64,000 nt of DNA. Source: Tulasnella sp. 424. Its lineage: Eukaryota; Basidiomycota; Agaricomycetes; Cantharellales; Tulasnellaceae. Location: positions 1-64,000 of the forward strand of contig WSUB01000158.1 of assembly GCA_019633425.1 (NCBI GenBank), read 5' to 3'. Below the pieces are notes generated by a model. It saw nothing but the letters and a program-made list of their open reading frames with translations, did no database searches and was not told the origin of the DNA. Numbering within the stretch: position 1 is the first letter of the stretch; the number at the start of each line of letters is the position of its first letter. Below, piece after piece: positions 1-11,895 of the stretch. A program made the position numbers and the translations under genes.

Positions 1-139
1 ACCTTATCTACGGACATTTTTAGCTAGTTAAATTCGCTCCTAATTAAGTAATTAGTTGGGACTCAATAACTAGCTACTGTGATGACCCCATCCTCACATC
101 ATATCTTATCAGTTATCCCTCCATCATCCCACCTCTATT

Positions 140-270
140 ATCTTATCGCCTCCACTTGTTAGCTGACCCGTCGCCTCCACTCTTTAGCTGACGCGTCGTC
201 CATTCCTCAGTCAGCGCCTCATGTCCCTCAGTCAGCGCCTCATGTCCCTCAGTCAGCACCTCGTGTTGTA
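140..270. repeat. Short imperfect tandem repeats
   Basis: Two kinds of short direct repeat are visible. A unit of about 26 nt (tcgcctccact..ttagctgac) occurs twice at about 148-195. A 21-nt unit containing cctcagtcagcgcctcatgt is repeated nearly three times from about 208 to 265. No reading frame spans them. They could belong to a decayed retroelement or LTR, but I cannot identify one. Confidence 0.5.
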
Positions 271-580
271 CATGATCATTAGTCATAAACCTCCACTCTC
301 GTTACTATATTAGTTCGACAGAATGAGGAGGTCTGTTCCTCATTCCGCCTCTTGTCTACTCTTCTAGTATCAACATCTCTTTACCACTTGACTCTTGATC
401 ATTGACCTCGAAGCGCCTCGCCTGAATTCTCGACATCGACCTCGACTCTGACAGCTACCTCCGTCTAATTTGTATTCCACGCGACGATTTCAGATTCTCA
501 CGCCTCGCGCGCGCGGCCAACTTACCGGCGCTTAACAACTCCTCAATGGCTATCATCGCAGGGGGTTTCAAATACAGTCA

Positions 581-940
581 TTACCAACCCACTGTAGATA
601 TTGAAGTGCAGTACGCACCAACTCCATGCTCCATTAACTTTGAAATATCATCTATACTTTGGAGGTTGTGGATTGGGTCATCAGTCAGGACCACATCGTA
701 GAAACACGACCAGCAGAGCAATATGGTGTCCATTGGTTTTTGAATGGCAGAGCTCAGAAATTGAGCAGCCCAGGGGGTTATGACTGGAATTGAGGTCTCA
801 TCTTGTTGCATGCTATGATCAATAAGTGAGGAGCGCAGATGTCGTGCCAGGCGAAAAAACTGAAGGAGCTCATGGAGTTCCATGTCCAATATGGACTTGT
901 CACAGCTTTGGAGGCATTCTAAGAGCTGTCTGACTTGCAT
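581..940 (-). pseudogene. CxC5-like fragment associated with KDZ transposons
   Basis: A 119-codon ATG-started frame. It begins with a leucine-rich helical stretch (RQLLECLQSC, ELLQFFRLARHLRSSL) and continues through PWAAQFLSSAI and a CWSCFYDVV segment. This order (helical start, then P..FL..A, then a CW motif) resembles the N-terminus of the CxC5-like cysteine-cluster proteins that accompany KDZ (Kyakuja-Dileera-Zisupton) transposases in Agaricomycetes. The following cysteine clusters and any transposase are missing, and the frame closes soon after the CW region, so this looks like a truncated relic. The family assignment is from memory of the pattern and is uncertain. Confidence 0.4.
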
Positions 941-1392
941 AGATGTGGATATTGGTTGTTTAAGAGGTGCAAATCAGAGAGAGGGATAGTATAGGTGCTG
1001 AGGAAGAGTGAAAGGTGGTGATTTAACACTCAGCTCGCGTAGAACTCAGAGCCCTCACTGACTCTGATATGCAGTAGGTTCAGTGGGATGTTAAACGGTT
1101 AGTTGAGCTACACATAATTAGTTAAGGGGTTGCTAGTTGACTAGAACTGATTTATGTGTATCCGACTAGCTTGTTACAACATTGGTGGCAATTGTTAGAC
1201 TAAGTGCTATAGGCAAAGCCACCTCAAGTGTGCTGTAGATTAGCTCATTTCAGATCATTCATAGGCTCATTTACTAGTGGCCTTGCCTTTGACAAATGCG
1301 GCACTCACTAGTTGATTCTGCCCCCCCAGCAGACGATCATGTTAGTTGCCACCTCGTTATTGCACCCGGACCTCTATATCTACTAGTCAGCC

Positions 1393-1842
1393 TAAGGCTC
1401 CAACCATTTAGTTTATGTTTACACTTGTGGGTGTAAATAAATAGGAAACAGTAAATATATTGTAAATACTATATAATAAACAGTTCACATATAGCGTCCA
1501 GTCTGAGCCAGTTTTCTGGTGCAAAGGCTTGTCGGACCACTCAGGGCTGACCTGTGGATCACTCTGATGCTCAAACTCAGACCCAAAAAGCAGCCTGAAA
1601 CCCTTTTTTAGTGTTTCCAGCATGTTCAGGGAGGTATGAGAGCAGGTATTTTAGCTGAGGGGAGGGTCTTCAAGGATGTTCACTTACATTCCTGGCAGGA
1701 TATGAGCTACCTCAGTACAAACTGTGTATAAACAGTTTATAAATGTTTACAGTGAGTTTACACAGGCAAGTTAATTAAATAGTAAATGTAAACGTAAATA
1801 TGGGGTTGTACACAGTAAATAAACTAAATGGTTGGAGCCTTA
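1393..1842. mobile_element. MITE-like element with terminal inverted repeats
   Basis: The left end (about 1395) reads ggctccaaccatttag and continues into an AT-rich stretch. The right end (about 1817-1840) is its reverse complement, giving inverted repeats of about 21 bp. Both ends are flanked by TA, as expected for a TA target-site duplication. The interior is about 400 bp, rich in gtaaa/tttac motifs that also pair between the two sides, and has no transposase. A 71-codon minus-strand frame (1408-1623) overlaps the left repeat and is probably not a gene. Confidence 0.7.
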
Positions 1843-2039
1843 AGTCAGCCATAGGATCTCATACAGCTTAGGATGTAGTGCTCTTATTACAAGGGATTGA
1901 GGAGTTATTTGAAAGCTAGTTGTTAATTATGGGCAGATCTATGTGAAACCAGTTGTTTGTCTGTGGTGGCATCCGGCGGATCCGGCGGAAATTCACTTCC
2001 CCGTTGCCTGGGCATTCTCGAGGGTGGTCGGGTCGATGT

Positions 2040-2265
2040 GGATTGCGAACGGCGGTGGCGGTCGTAACCGGAGATTGTGGTGGCACAAACGGCACGCCAC
2101 ACAAGCGAGAGTAGTCTCATACCATTTACCCGTATAAAATAATATAAAATAATAGACCGGTTATAAAACACACACAAGACCGTAGAGTCCACCAAGAATC
2201 ACCCGCACTTCTCTCCGCACTTCTCTCCACTCGCACGTCCGTCGCTCCGAATTCCTCTTACTGAT
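2040..2265. other. Relic of kinase 5' flank joined to oxidase 3' flank
   Basis: About 2048-2108 carries the motifs gaacggcggt, cggtcgtaacc and ggcacaaac in order. They recur upstream of kinase A (about 12090-12150) and, more diverged, upstream of kinase B (about 15960-16010 and 16141-16200). About 2112-2265 matches the 3' flank of oxidase copies 3 and 4 (shared acacacaagnccgta and ctcgcacntccgtcg motifs). The kinase gene expected between these two flanks is absent here, so this looks like the scar of a deleted kinase. Confidence 0.5.
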
Positions 2266-4580
2266 CTACTTGTGAACTTCCTGAACCTTGTACCACTGCG
2301 GGAAATACTCGTTTCTGTTCGTAAAATCGGCTCCCGTGGTAGTGGGACAGCCTTTACCACCTCTCTTGACGCAAGATGCGATGGCTTTGCCGGCCTTTTC
2401 GCCCTCGAGGTAAGCTCCTTGGAGGTATCTGTGGCAGACGCGAGAATAGTCGAGTCAGAGAATCGACAAGCAGAAGGGTTAAGAGACTAAGAGGGAAAAC
2501 GAACCCGTAGAATTCGAAAGAAGTGTGTTCTCCGGCGAAGTAAATAGTCTTGATGGGTGCGCGTAGGTTATCTTGGTGTTCGACATAAAAGCTGCAGAAA
2601 AGAAAGAAAATGCAACTGTTTAGCGGGCAGCCCGAAGCTTGTATGGAAAAAGAAAGCGTACCTAGCAGGCCAGCTGGAGAACGCTCCTCGAGTCAACTTG
2701 TCGTTAAACCAGCGGTTAAAGTGCATGTTCTTGGGGCGAGGGATGGCTCTGCCTGGGTACATGCTCTTGAGGACGCCCATAACTTCGTCGATGACTTGTT
2801 CGTCGGAGAGATTCTCGACACGCTCGGATTCATCACCCTATCATCGCAAGATAGAAAGGAGAGAACGGTAAGGCAAAGAAAAAAGATATAAGAATATGGG
2901 AGACGTTTCAAGACGTACTGTGATGGTGACGAAGTAGCTGTAGATGACAGACAATAAAGAGTTGAGGGTGAGCGAAGGAACGGGTAAGCGAGAGGTTCGG
3001 CGAGAGACTCACATGCCGGATCCGGGGAAGAACTTGGGGTGGTCGAGGGATTGCCAGACTGGGTAGTATCCGCGTCGGTAAGGGTCGGCGTACAGTCCCA
3101 TCTAAACGGAAAAACCCCCTTTCTTTAACGTGGTTTCAGCTTCACGCTCTCGAACGTCGGCGTACCTCGTTGTCATCCCAGAACTTCTCTTCCCATTGCA
3201 AAAAAATCTATTTGCACAGGCGCGTTTAAGATCAGTCTCGGCGAGAAACTCGACTCCCCAGTGAGCCAACTGACCTTGGTATAAGTACCCATCTTCATCG
3301 TATCGATAGCTTCCTGCTTCCAACCGGGCAGAGGGGGCTCAAACCTGACATCCTCGGGGTGCTGCAACACGCCAGCCGGGAACGTAACCAACCCGTACTT
3401 GCCCTTCAGCTCCTCACCCGATTCGAGTTTGACTGAAACTCCCGAGTCGGAGTATTGGATTTCTGTCACAGTGGAGGATAGGCGGACTTGGGTGTCGGAG
3501 AGGAAGGTGGAGGCTTCGTCTAGAAGGATGTGTTTGAAGCCTAGATGGTAGAAGAGGTGAGGACGGGAGGGGATCCAATAAGGACGAGATAGGAAGAGAG
3601 GGACCGACCCTTTTGATCGATAGAAAGCAAATTCTTGTCGCTGAACCCTCCCCTCGACGCGTCAAAGGTAAAGTTGTAGTTAAACGAAGTGGCAATCCAG
3701 CTTGATTGCTATGGGGTCGGTATCAACAAAAAGACTTCATATTTTTCACGTCCATATCCACATACCTCAGGGGCTTGAGCGTACTCCCAGTCGAAATGGT
3801 AGTACTCAGAGGCCCAATCGTACTTGTTTTTCGGGCGTTCTCCCATCAGGCTGTAACCGGTACGAGCGGACACATCGACTTTGCGGTTGTCGATCCGTTC
3901 GCCTGAGGAACCGGGTTAAACTGCGTTAGCGATGAGTGAGAGTCGATCCGAAGTTCAATTTGGACGTACCTGCGCCAGTGATCAGAGATTTATAGGCTTC
4001 TCCGGCTCGGGTGAACTGTACAAAGAGGACGGGAAGCCACTCGTCAGTCAGGAAAGTAGCAAGAGACAGCGGGTGCATTTAAATTTCATTTACAGCCTCC
4101 GAAAAGTTTGCGTGCCCGTTTTCGTCGTAAAACTGGAGATCCTCCCAGTTGTTTGTGGTGGTAGCGAGCTTGTGTTTGAGGGCGAGGCTGTAAATAGGGT
4201 TGATGGGGCCATTGCCTTTATTCAAGTACGAAAGGATCAGCACGAGGGCGGATCATCGACGCGCCCGCCAACGTCAGGACCTCGCACTTACCGGTCTGAG
4301 TACCCTGCACCCAATTGCATCCAACTTCCACGGTATATTTGTCGTCGAGCTTATAGCTATGCATTCTCCCTCCGAGTTCGTCCCTGGCTTCGACAATGAG
4401 GTAGTTGTCGATACCGGATTCGTGGAGTTGTTGTGCGGCGATCACTCCCGCGACGCCTCCGCCTAGTATGAGGACGTCGTACGTCTGGCCGTCAGATATC
4501 CATCGCCGGCAGGATGCGGGTGGGACTGGGGACGCGGTAGCGAACGATGCGAGGACAGACGTGAGGAGGAGGGAGAGCAT
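2266..4580 (-). CDS. Secreted flavin polyamine/amine oxidase, copy 1
   Basis: Predicted 511-residue FAD-dependent amine oxidase, oxidising amines or polyamines with release of H2O2 outside the cell. Twelve exons (from the 5' end): 4292-4580, 4094-4215, 3970-4015, 3766-3902, 3609-3708, 3275-3540, 3166-3207, 3013-3101, 2919-2937, 2662-2837, 2505-2591, 2266-2428. Their lengths sum to 1536 nt with no internal stop. The start was chosen because it begins a signal peptide (MLSLLLTSVLASFATAS). A Rossmann FAD motif (LILGGGVAG) follows, then EARDELGGRMHS and GCNWVQGT; the C-terminal FAD segment FAGEHTSFEFYG precedes LEGEKAG. Length and motif order fit fungal PAO-like proteins. Exons 2-12 have the same lengths as in copy 4. 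The substrate is not determinable from sequence. Confidence 0.9.
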
Positions 4581-6509
4581 GTCGTCGTCACGGCAGACGG
4601 GAAGGGGGTCGGATCCGGAGCTCAAAAGCTGAGGAATCGCTGGACCAACCGTGGATTTCCTTTTAGGATATGGGCTGGAATGTGAATGTGCACATTGCAA
4701 AGAGAAATGAAAATGAGAAATATGGCCAGGGTGCAGGGCCGAGCGGCTTTTTTTCGAACAGGACTCGACATGGGATGTGTCGAGTTTGTGCTTAATTGCC
4801 TTGAGGATCAGAGCACTAATATGAAACTTGGCTTGCCGCGGAGGGAGCGACGACCCTTAGTGGAGCGTAAGCCGCCGGGCACTTTATATTCCCGCGGTTG
4901 TAGCCACAGCGAGCGTTCCATATCGTTTCACTGCTATTCGGACAGACAAAGGCACCCAAGACAAATGTAAAAGCGCTGAGCCCTGAGCTCACCGATTTCA
5001 GGAACAAATGGCACCTCTGTTGCAACCGATGCCCCTTGGAGAGGGGGATTCGGATCACCGTAGGGGCGGACGGAGGCCGATTTCCAGGGACTCTGCCCTT
5101 TAAAACGCTTCCAGAGCCTCATTAGCTTCACCCATTTCACATTTCGGGCGCCTATGGACGGAACAATTTTCTCTTTGCGTGGGGCACGGTTGAATACGCG
5201 CCGCCAGAAGGGAGCTGGGTGGTGGTCACTTGATGGCGTTTATACGTAAAGGTTGGCTTCTGGAGATAGCTATACCCCAGTACAATTCCTTGGTGGTGCA
5301 AACGCTGTGGCTGGGTCGGCTCTCCCAGTGGGCATCGAGTTCGCACGCGTCGGACCAACAGGATGCCGTTCCGGCCCCAAAGAGATGGAAAGGACAGCGT
5401 TTGGGGAGGATTGGTCCGCAAAGGAGCTCGGAAACAGGAATTGAAGCCAAGCAACGGTAGAAGAGTCAAATGTGGGGGCCAGGGATCGACCACAACATCA
5501 CAAAACCAACCCGCGACAACTGCGCATGATGTGCGGTGCTGGATTCGGAGCAGGAGCATTTGTCCCTTGGCCGAAAACGATCATTGGCCAACGGAAAAAA
5601 GTTTGTCCAAGTACGTAAGCACTGTTGTTGCTGAAATCAGATCGGAGCATGCCGCGCCTTACCCCATCCAGAATAATTCATGTCATTGTCTAGACACCTA
5701 CTCTTATGCCATTTTTGATGAGCATCCCGCGGGGGATAAAAGGTCTTCTTGTCGTGGCGGACGGCAAGAGTTGCCCCCTATGAGGTACGTAACCTCCACC
5801 GGCCCCCGGCCCCAGTCGATCCCTCACTTTTTCAGGAACCGTTGACGCTTCTGCCGTAGTATTCCAGTGACTAAAAACGTGCAGCCGGAGAAAATCTTTC
5901 CTACGAAAAAAAAAGGAAAAAAAAAAAGAAAGGAGTACAATCAGCTGCTACTAGGTCGTAACCGTTCGTCGAACACGGGATCAACTGCAGATTCTCAAGT
6001 CTCCGTCTGCTGGAAATTGATTGTCACTGAAGTTGCGAACGAAGGCGTCTGCAACAGTGCTGAAGGTGGTAGAGACTTTGGCAGAAGCTCATTCAAAGGG
6101 GATGCTTTGTTGAGCTAAACCGATTCTGCTTGCATCGGTGGCGGATTGGTCGCCCTCAAAGTTTTGGACGAAGGACATGGTAATGTATTTGGTTCTGTGA
6201 TAAGACTCGAGATGACAGGTTTGGTTGCGTAGATCATGTAAAATGATGGGTCAAAATTACGTGGATTCGCATGCATTTTTTTGTTGGATTGCCGGCGGTT
6301 CGGTTCGGTTCGGTGCCTGAACTGGTTTGACCTCCGACCCAAGTCGGTTCCGGTTTTGGTTCCGAGCCGAACAAGGATCGACCCGAGCCCAAGCCGGTTC
6401 GGAGCCGCCTTTTCCATCTATGTAAAAAACACGCAATGCAGGAAGGCAAAATAACAAGGAAAAACGTATATACATAATATTTGATACAATGCTGTGATAG
6501 AGCTATGAG
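4581..6509. other. Oxidase copy 1 upstream region; no gene seen
   Basis: No convincing gene. From about 4620 to 6000 this stretch is a diverged duplicate of the region upstream of oxidase copy 4 (about 21,690-24,410). Examples are the shared ctgtggctgg and gtgggc..c.agttcgca blocks (5300-5350 and 22,360-22,410) and ccgttgacgcttctgcc (5838 and 24,236). The matching part of copy 4 contains a LINE insertion that is absent here. Poly-A runs lie at about 5910-5940. A cggtt-rich low-complexity tract lies at about 6296-6410. Confidence 0.7.
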
Positions 6510-8443
6510 TTAAGTGTGTTCAGACAAGGCATCTCCGGGGAAGTACGAATCCGACCTGAAAGTGGATGCTTGGCCCGTTCCGTCGCCGATGTCGAGATGG
6601 ATTTGCAGGGCCTCGGAGTAGAGCGCGATGGCCTCGAAGTAGAGCGCGATGGCCTCGCTGTACTCCTTTTGAACCCGATGCACCTGAGCGAGAGCTGACA
6701 AAGCAGAGACTCGGCCTGTTCTGTCGCCAATGTCGGTACGGATTTGCAGCGTCTCGGAGTAGAGTTTGATGGCCTCGCTGTACTCATTTTGAAGCCGATG
6801 CATCTCAGCGAGACCCAACAGAGCGTTTGCCTTGCCTTGCTTATCGTCGTTCTTGGTGTAGATCCGGTGAGCCTCGCTGAAGCAAGCAAACGCCATCCCA
6901 GAACCACCGGACTTCTGGCCCCTCCTTCCTCCCTCCACCAGAGCTACAGAAGGTAATTTACTGGAAAACGTTGAAAATGGTCCTTTCGTTGTCTCTGGAA
7001 CGACCATCGGCTATATCATAATGGGTCAATTGCGTTTCACAAACTATAAATCAGCGTTACTCACCATATCACCGATGACATGTAAATAGTCTTTACAGTA
7101 GCTGTCGGTCTTTCGCTAGGGTTGCTATTCCAACACATGGTCATAAGGGAGCAAAGGCTCTCAAACAACGACACGCGAATATGGTCATCAATGGAGGGAA
7201 GATCTCCTTTGATGACGCGTTCGACAACAACAGCGTCCGCCGGGACATCTTCAAACGGGATGGAATTGGTCAGAACCTTTCGGCGCGAGTGTGTTAGCCT
7301 CGGATAACCGTCGAATTCGAATTCAGAGGCTCACCTCATAAGCTATCCATCCCAATGCCCATATATCACTCCAGAGGCCCATTTGCTCGTCATTTAGCAG
7401 CTCTGGAGCAGCCCAGCGAAGGGTGTATATATTCCCCGTAAGGGTTATAGTTTTGCTGAGGGTCGAGAACATTGCTTGGAGTGGCTGCTGTTGGGTTTGG
7501 ACTAGCCCCGGGTGTCTGTTGAGATCATGGTCTGTGAGGCGACGAGCGGAACCAAAGTCTGTAATCACTGCGTGACGGTCCGAGTTCACTAATACATTGT
7601 ACTAAATGTTCAAGACTAAACTTGTCAAGGGTATTATCATCGCACGTCTAGAGCTTACCGACTTGAGGTCACCGTGGCATATGGATGGATTTCGGCTATG
7701 AAGGTATTCCAACTCTCCTGCCACATCGTTGATCTAGAGTGTACATCTCAGAGTCGGCTCAATAAGGAGACTTTTGGTCCTACCAACGAGATCCGCTCTG
7801 GAATTTCCCAATCTCGTGAAGCGACAAAGTCCTTCAAATTACCATTGTCCGCCCAGGGGAATACCAGCCAGATTATATCTTTGGATAGGTCTTCGACGAA
7901 TCCTATGAGCCTGACGATGTTTGGATGAGAAAGTTGACCTAGGAATTCCGTTTCCCTGAGTGCCAACTGAAAGGGCTTAGCTCCTGATGAAACCAATAAG
8001 GAGCTAAACGGAGCATGCTTACTCCCAGTACTCGCTCTAAACCTTTATTATCTCCGATTCTCGATTTCTTTACGGCTACGAACTTTGAAATCAGGGTTTG
8101 AAATCCGCTCAACGGTTATTCTAACGGAGCAGAGGAATCGATCACGACCGACCTCTCCCCACCACCACTCATCACTATCAGACCTGAAGTCCTCATTGTC
8201 AGCTTTTTCTTCATCACCAAGCTCCCCTTCGGCGTCTCGCCGGTAGTCCACAGCCCCTCGGTCATCGGATTCAGGGGATTGACGGCATAACCACAGAACT
8301 TCCGTCGGCTCGCGCGGGTTCCACACAAGGTCGTCAAACAGGAAGGCTTTTGATACTGTCGCATGCCCTCCATGGAATTGGCGGGCGTCTTCGGGAGCCT
8401 TAATCGAGGAGGGACTGATTCGCCAGGCCGACAGCTTCTCCAT
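6510..8443 (-). CDS. Protein kinase with C-terminal TPR repeats
   Basis: Predicted 512 residues from eight exons: 8153-8443, 8023-8082, 7784-7966, 7659-7733, 7335-7601, 7065-7276, 6962-7010, 6510-6911 (1539 nt, open). The kinase domain has the VAVK lysine (about residue 102), a catalytic loop CHGDLKS with Asp about 200, DFG about 218-220 and RWAAPEL as the activation-segment end, so it should be active. A short linker leads to tetratricopeptide repeats (about residue 385 to the end) of the EYSEAIKLYSETLQI type. The 183-nt and 75-nt exons match those of the tandem kinase genes in this window, showing common descent. The N-terminal 97 residues are acidic and lack a clear glycine loop. The last exon junctions and the short TPR array (three repeats, then an unrelated tail) are less certain; the 3' end may be eroded. 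Confidence 0.75.
6618..6659 (-). repeat. 21-bp in-frame tandem duplication in TPR region
   Basis: Two adjacent copies of a 21-nt unit (core gtagagcgcgatggcctcg) encode a repeated EAIALY(F/S). This lengthens one TPR helix by exactly seven residues without shifting the frame. Confidence 0.8.
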
Positions 8444-9149
8444 TCTCGCCCTCTACGAGCGATCGGCCATTAGAATTAAACTTCAAAAATTCGAACGCAA
8501 CGCACCAATTTGGCGCTCAGTTTGAATCCACCGCTAGGACCACTTGAGTCGGATCCGGGGGAACGAGGAGTCTCGGCAGAGTACCGTACGCCTTCCATGA
8601 AGTGCTCAGCGGAGAGCGAATGAGTGCCGCTGTGGGCCGGTGGTCAGCTAGGAGTGTCCAGAGCCTGGAGGGGAAGGGGAAGTAAAAGACGAGGTTTAGC
8701 GGACGTGAATCAGTGAGTTTTAAGAGACGCCCGGAGTGCTCACAGGATCGCTACCTGGCCGTTTGCGTCCAGGTGAAGACTTGCAGGGGTTGGTTGCCGG
8801 CCCTGCACGTGTTCCAGACTTTCACTTTCAAGTTTTCCCCTTGTAAATCTGGATGAGGGCTTCTTGCTTGGAATAAGCATCTCAAAGAGACCGGTGCGGT
8901 ATGATAAAACAACCCACAGGGTCAAGGTACAAGGAGCAAAGGGCTTGAGGAAGGACTGAACCCAACGTTGTGGTTGGAAGCTTGTCACGGCGGTTGAATG
9001 GTGCCTAGTTGGCCTGGTCACACGGTAGGGCCCGTGAATCAACGTGACATATGCCCTGTAATACCGCGGCTCCCGAGGTCCCCATGTCCGATTGGGCGAA
9101 TCTCGCTTATGGTTATTTTGTAATTGTGGCTCCCCTTAGCTTATGCTTT
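8444..9149. other. Intergenic; no supported gene
   Basis: Upstream region of the kinase-TPR gene. A 100-codon minus-strand frame (8740-9042) has no recognisable domain and no neighbouring splice-compatible exon. I do not call it a gene. Confidence 0.5.
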
Positions 9150-9270
9150 GGTGAATCTCGTTCCGCTTCATTCATCGTCGGTGAGTGTCCAGGCGCTATG
9201 CGTCCTGAACCCGGTACGCCCCTCGTTTACATTTGCCTGCACGAGAGTTCCAATCTTGGGGTAACATGCA
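9150..9270 (+). pseudogene. Fragment of a tandem kinase gene (exon 9 region)
   Basis: Cttcattcatc..tcagtg, followed by cgctatgcgtcctgaacccggtac and tttacatttg, parallels exon 9 and the start of intron 9 of kinase A (about 14,210-14,300). No open frame extends either way. Downstream, about 9460-9545 (accgaggcat, catagagcacgt, ggcgttcctcgtga) matches the spacer found between kinase B and oxidase copy 4 (about 19,110-19,190). This is therefore the last remnant of another kinase-then-oxidase module, lying in the expected place before oxidase copy 2. Confidence 0.55.
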
Positions 9271-9679
9271 GGTCTTTGGGCTCATTGAAAGTAGTCTGAT
9301 CACCATTGATGCTGAGCTCGACGATAATCGGTGCTTTCTTTCCCGCTGTTTCTCTCGTATTGACCGGCTGGTAACGACCAACTAATGATCGAGGGCCTTT
9401 GATATGATTCCCCTCCGTCCAATATTTCCACTTGCCGATCAAACTTCGCAAACTGACGTCACCGAGGCATTCCCAAGAGCAGTTGCGAGGCATAGAGCAC
9501 GTTGTGTTTTGGCGTTCCTCGTGACTCCAGGGCTATTACTACTTCGCCCGCGTCCTGTCCAGAAAAGCTACATATAAATCATCTGCATATGGAATTGTCT
9601 CAGAAATACAAAACACAAGTCCATATAGAATCATCCCTACATCTCCGTTCTCCCGGATCATCATTCTAAGGTTACCGCT

Positions 9680-11895
9680 CGTGGATGCGGGAAATACTCT
9701 TTCTTATTTTTGAGACCTTCTCCCATCGTGGCGGGGCAGCTTTCTTGAAGCGAGATGCGATGGCGTTGCCGGGCTTTTCACCCTCGAGGTAAGTTTCTTG
9801 GAGGTATCTACGAAGGAGCGGGCAGAGAGAATAATAGGATCAGGGGTCCGTCGAGCGGGAAAGGGGCGAGAGGCTAAGAGTGAAAACGCGCCCGTAGAAT
9901 TCAAAGAAAGTATATTCTTCAGTGAAGTAAAGAGTCTTGACAGGTGCGCGGAGGTTATCCTGGTGCTCGCCGTAGAAGCTGCAAAGAGATCATGGCCCGT
10001 CAAATGCTAGCCTCATGCTTATGCTCCCGGTGGCGACGAACCTAGAAGTCCAATGGGAGGACGCGCCCCGAGTCAGCTTGTCGTTGAACTAGCGGTTGAA
10101 GTGAATGTTCTACGGAGGGGGGATGTCCTTGCCGGGTACATGTTCTTGAGGACGTCCATATGCAGGACTTCGTCGTTGACTTACTCGTGGCGCACTCCGA
10201 TTCGTTGCCCTATCGTCATCCAAGAGACATAGCTGAAAGGGGGTAAGGTGAAGCAGGATGAACGAGTGAGATATTCGAGACGTAAAGTGATAGTGACGAT
10301 GTAGCTGTGGAGAATGGAGAGTTAAAGCTGAGCGACGAGAATGCGCAAAACCGAGGTAGTCCTGGGGGAGTACATACATGCCAGATCCGAGGGAGAATCT
10401 TGGGTGGCCGAGGGGTTGCCAGACTGGGTAGTAGCCACGTCGGTGAGTCGGTTCGCAATAGCGCGCTCCAAAGGCGATCAGCTTACCTCGTGGTCATCCC
10501 AGAACTTCTCTATCACTACAAGAAAATCTATTTCCATACGCACGTTCCAAGTCAGTTTATCGAGCGCTAACGCTTTTAACTAGCAAAACCGGACTGACCT
10601 TGGTATAAGTACCCATCTTCCATCGTGTCGATAGCTTTCCTCTTCGAGCCGGGCAGAGCGGATTCGATCTTGACATCTTCGGAGTGGTGCAGTACGCCAG
10701 CTGAGATCGCGACCAACGCGTACTTGGCTTTGAGTTCGTCTCCACAGTCAAGCTTGATTGATAGACAGGATTTGGAGTATGAGATGTCGGTGACGATGGA
10801 GGAGAGGCGGGCTTGGGAGTCGGAGAGGGGGGTGAAGGCTTCGTCTAGGAGGATCTGTCTGAAGCCTGAAGGGGTCGCAGAGGTGTGAGGATTAGCGACC
10901 GGATAATGATACGAAAGTGAAGACGGACTGACCCTTTTGATCGACGAAAGCAAGTTCTCGTCACTGAACCTTCCCTCGGGGCGTCGAAAGTAAGGTTTTA
11001 CTTGAACGAAGTGAAGATCCAGCTGGATTACTATTAAGGAGACATATGGCTCGGTATCAGGACAAAGGATCCCTCTGCTTTCCTGTCACGAGCAACGTAC
11101 CTCAGGTGTTTGAGCGTACTCCCAGTCGAAATGATAGTACCCCGCGGCCCAATCGTGCTCGTCTTTGGGACGCTCGCACGTAATGCTATACCCGGAACGA
11201 GCCGTCAAGTCGACCTTTGGGTTGTTGATCCGTTCGCCCGAGGAAGAGGGTGAAGCGTCTTCGTCGGCGATCGACACCATCGAAATGGGGGTCACGGAGG
11301 ACGTACCTGCGCCAGTGATATGAGCTCGTAAGGATATTCGGATTGGGTGAACTGTGCAACGAAGGAGGACGGGAAGGCGTTGGTCAGTCGGGAGCGTAAA
11401 GAGGGACAACGGGTACCTTTCAATTACGGCATCCGAAAAGCTGGCGTGTCCGCTTTCATCGTAAAACTGAAGATCCTCCAAGTTGTCAGTGGTCGTGACG
11501 AGCTTGTGTTTAAGAGCGAGACCATAAATGGGCTTGACGGGGCCATTCCCTTTATACAAGTGCGAACGATCAACAACCGGACGGTAAGGGGACGTCAAAG
11601 GATTGTCACGCTTACCAGTCCGAGTACCTTGTACCCAATGGCATCCAACTTCGACGGTGTAGTTGTCGAGCTTGTAGCTACGCATCATCCCTCTTAGTTC
11701 ATCCTTCGCTTTGACAATGAGGACGTTGTTGATACGGGCGTCATCAAGTTTGTTATGTTGCGACGCAGGCTTCCCCCAGAATCAGGGCGTCGTACGCCTG
11801 CCCGAGAGGGTTCCATCGTGGAGCAGAAAGGCGGATGGAAGTGGAGGCGTGGTTGCGAATAGCACGAGAAAAGACGCGAGGTGGAGGGAGAATAT
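9680..11895 (-). pseudogene. Amine oxidase copy 2 (pseudogene)
   Basis: Collinear with copies 1 and 4 over the full gene but disabled in several ways. The start codon is changed to ATA (11,893-11,895). The signal-peptide region is frameshifted. The GGGVAG FAD motif is destroyed by a deletion (reads LILGEACVAT). The exon encoding MGLYADPYRR has lost its 5' end. The Trp of the NRWFNDKL segment has become a stop (complement of 10,089-10,091). The C-terminus is frameshifted before the EYFPQWY end. Intact pieces remain, such as VEVGCHWVQGTRTG and YYHFDWEYAQTPE. It lies head-to-head with kinase A across about 370 bp. Confidence 0.9.

Noticed and set aside
8740..9042. 100-codon minus-strand frame upstream of the kinase-TPR gene
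   Set aside because: No family resemblance, and it lies in a region patched from duplicated pieces. Kept as intergenic.
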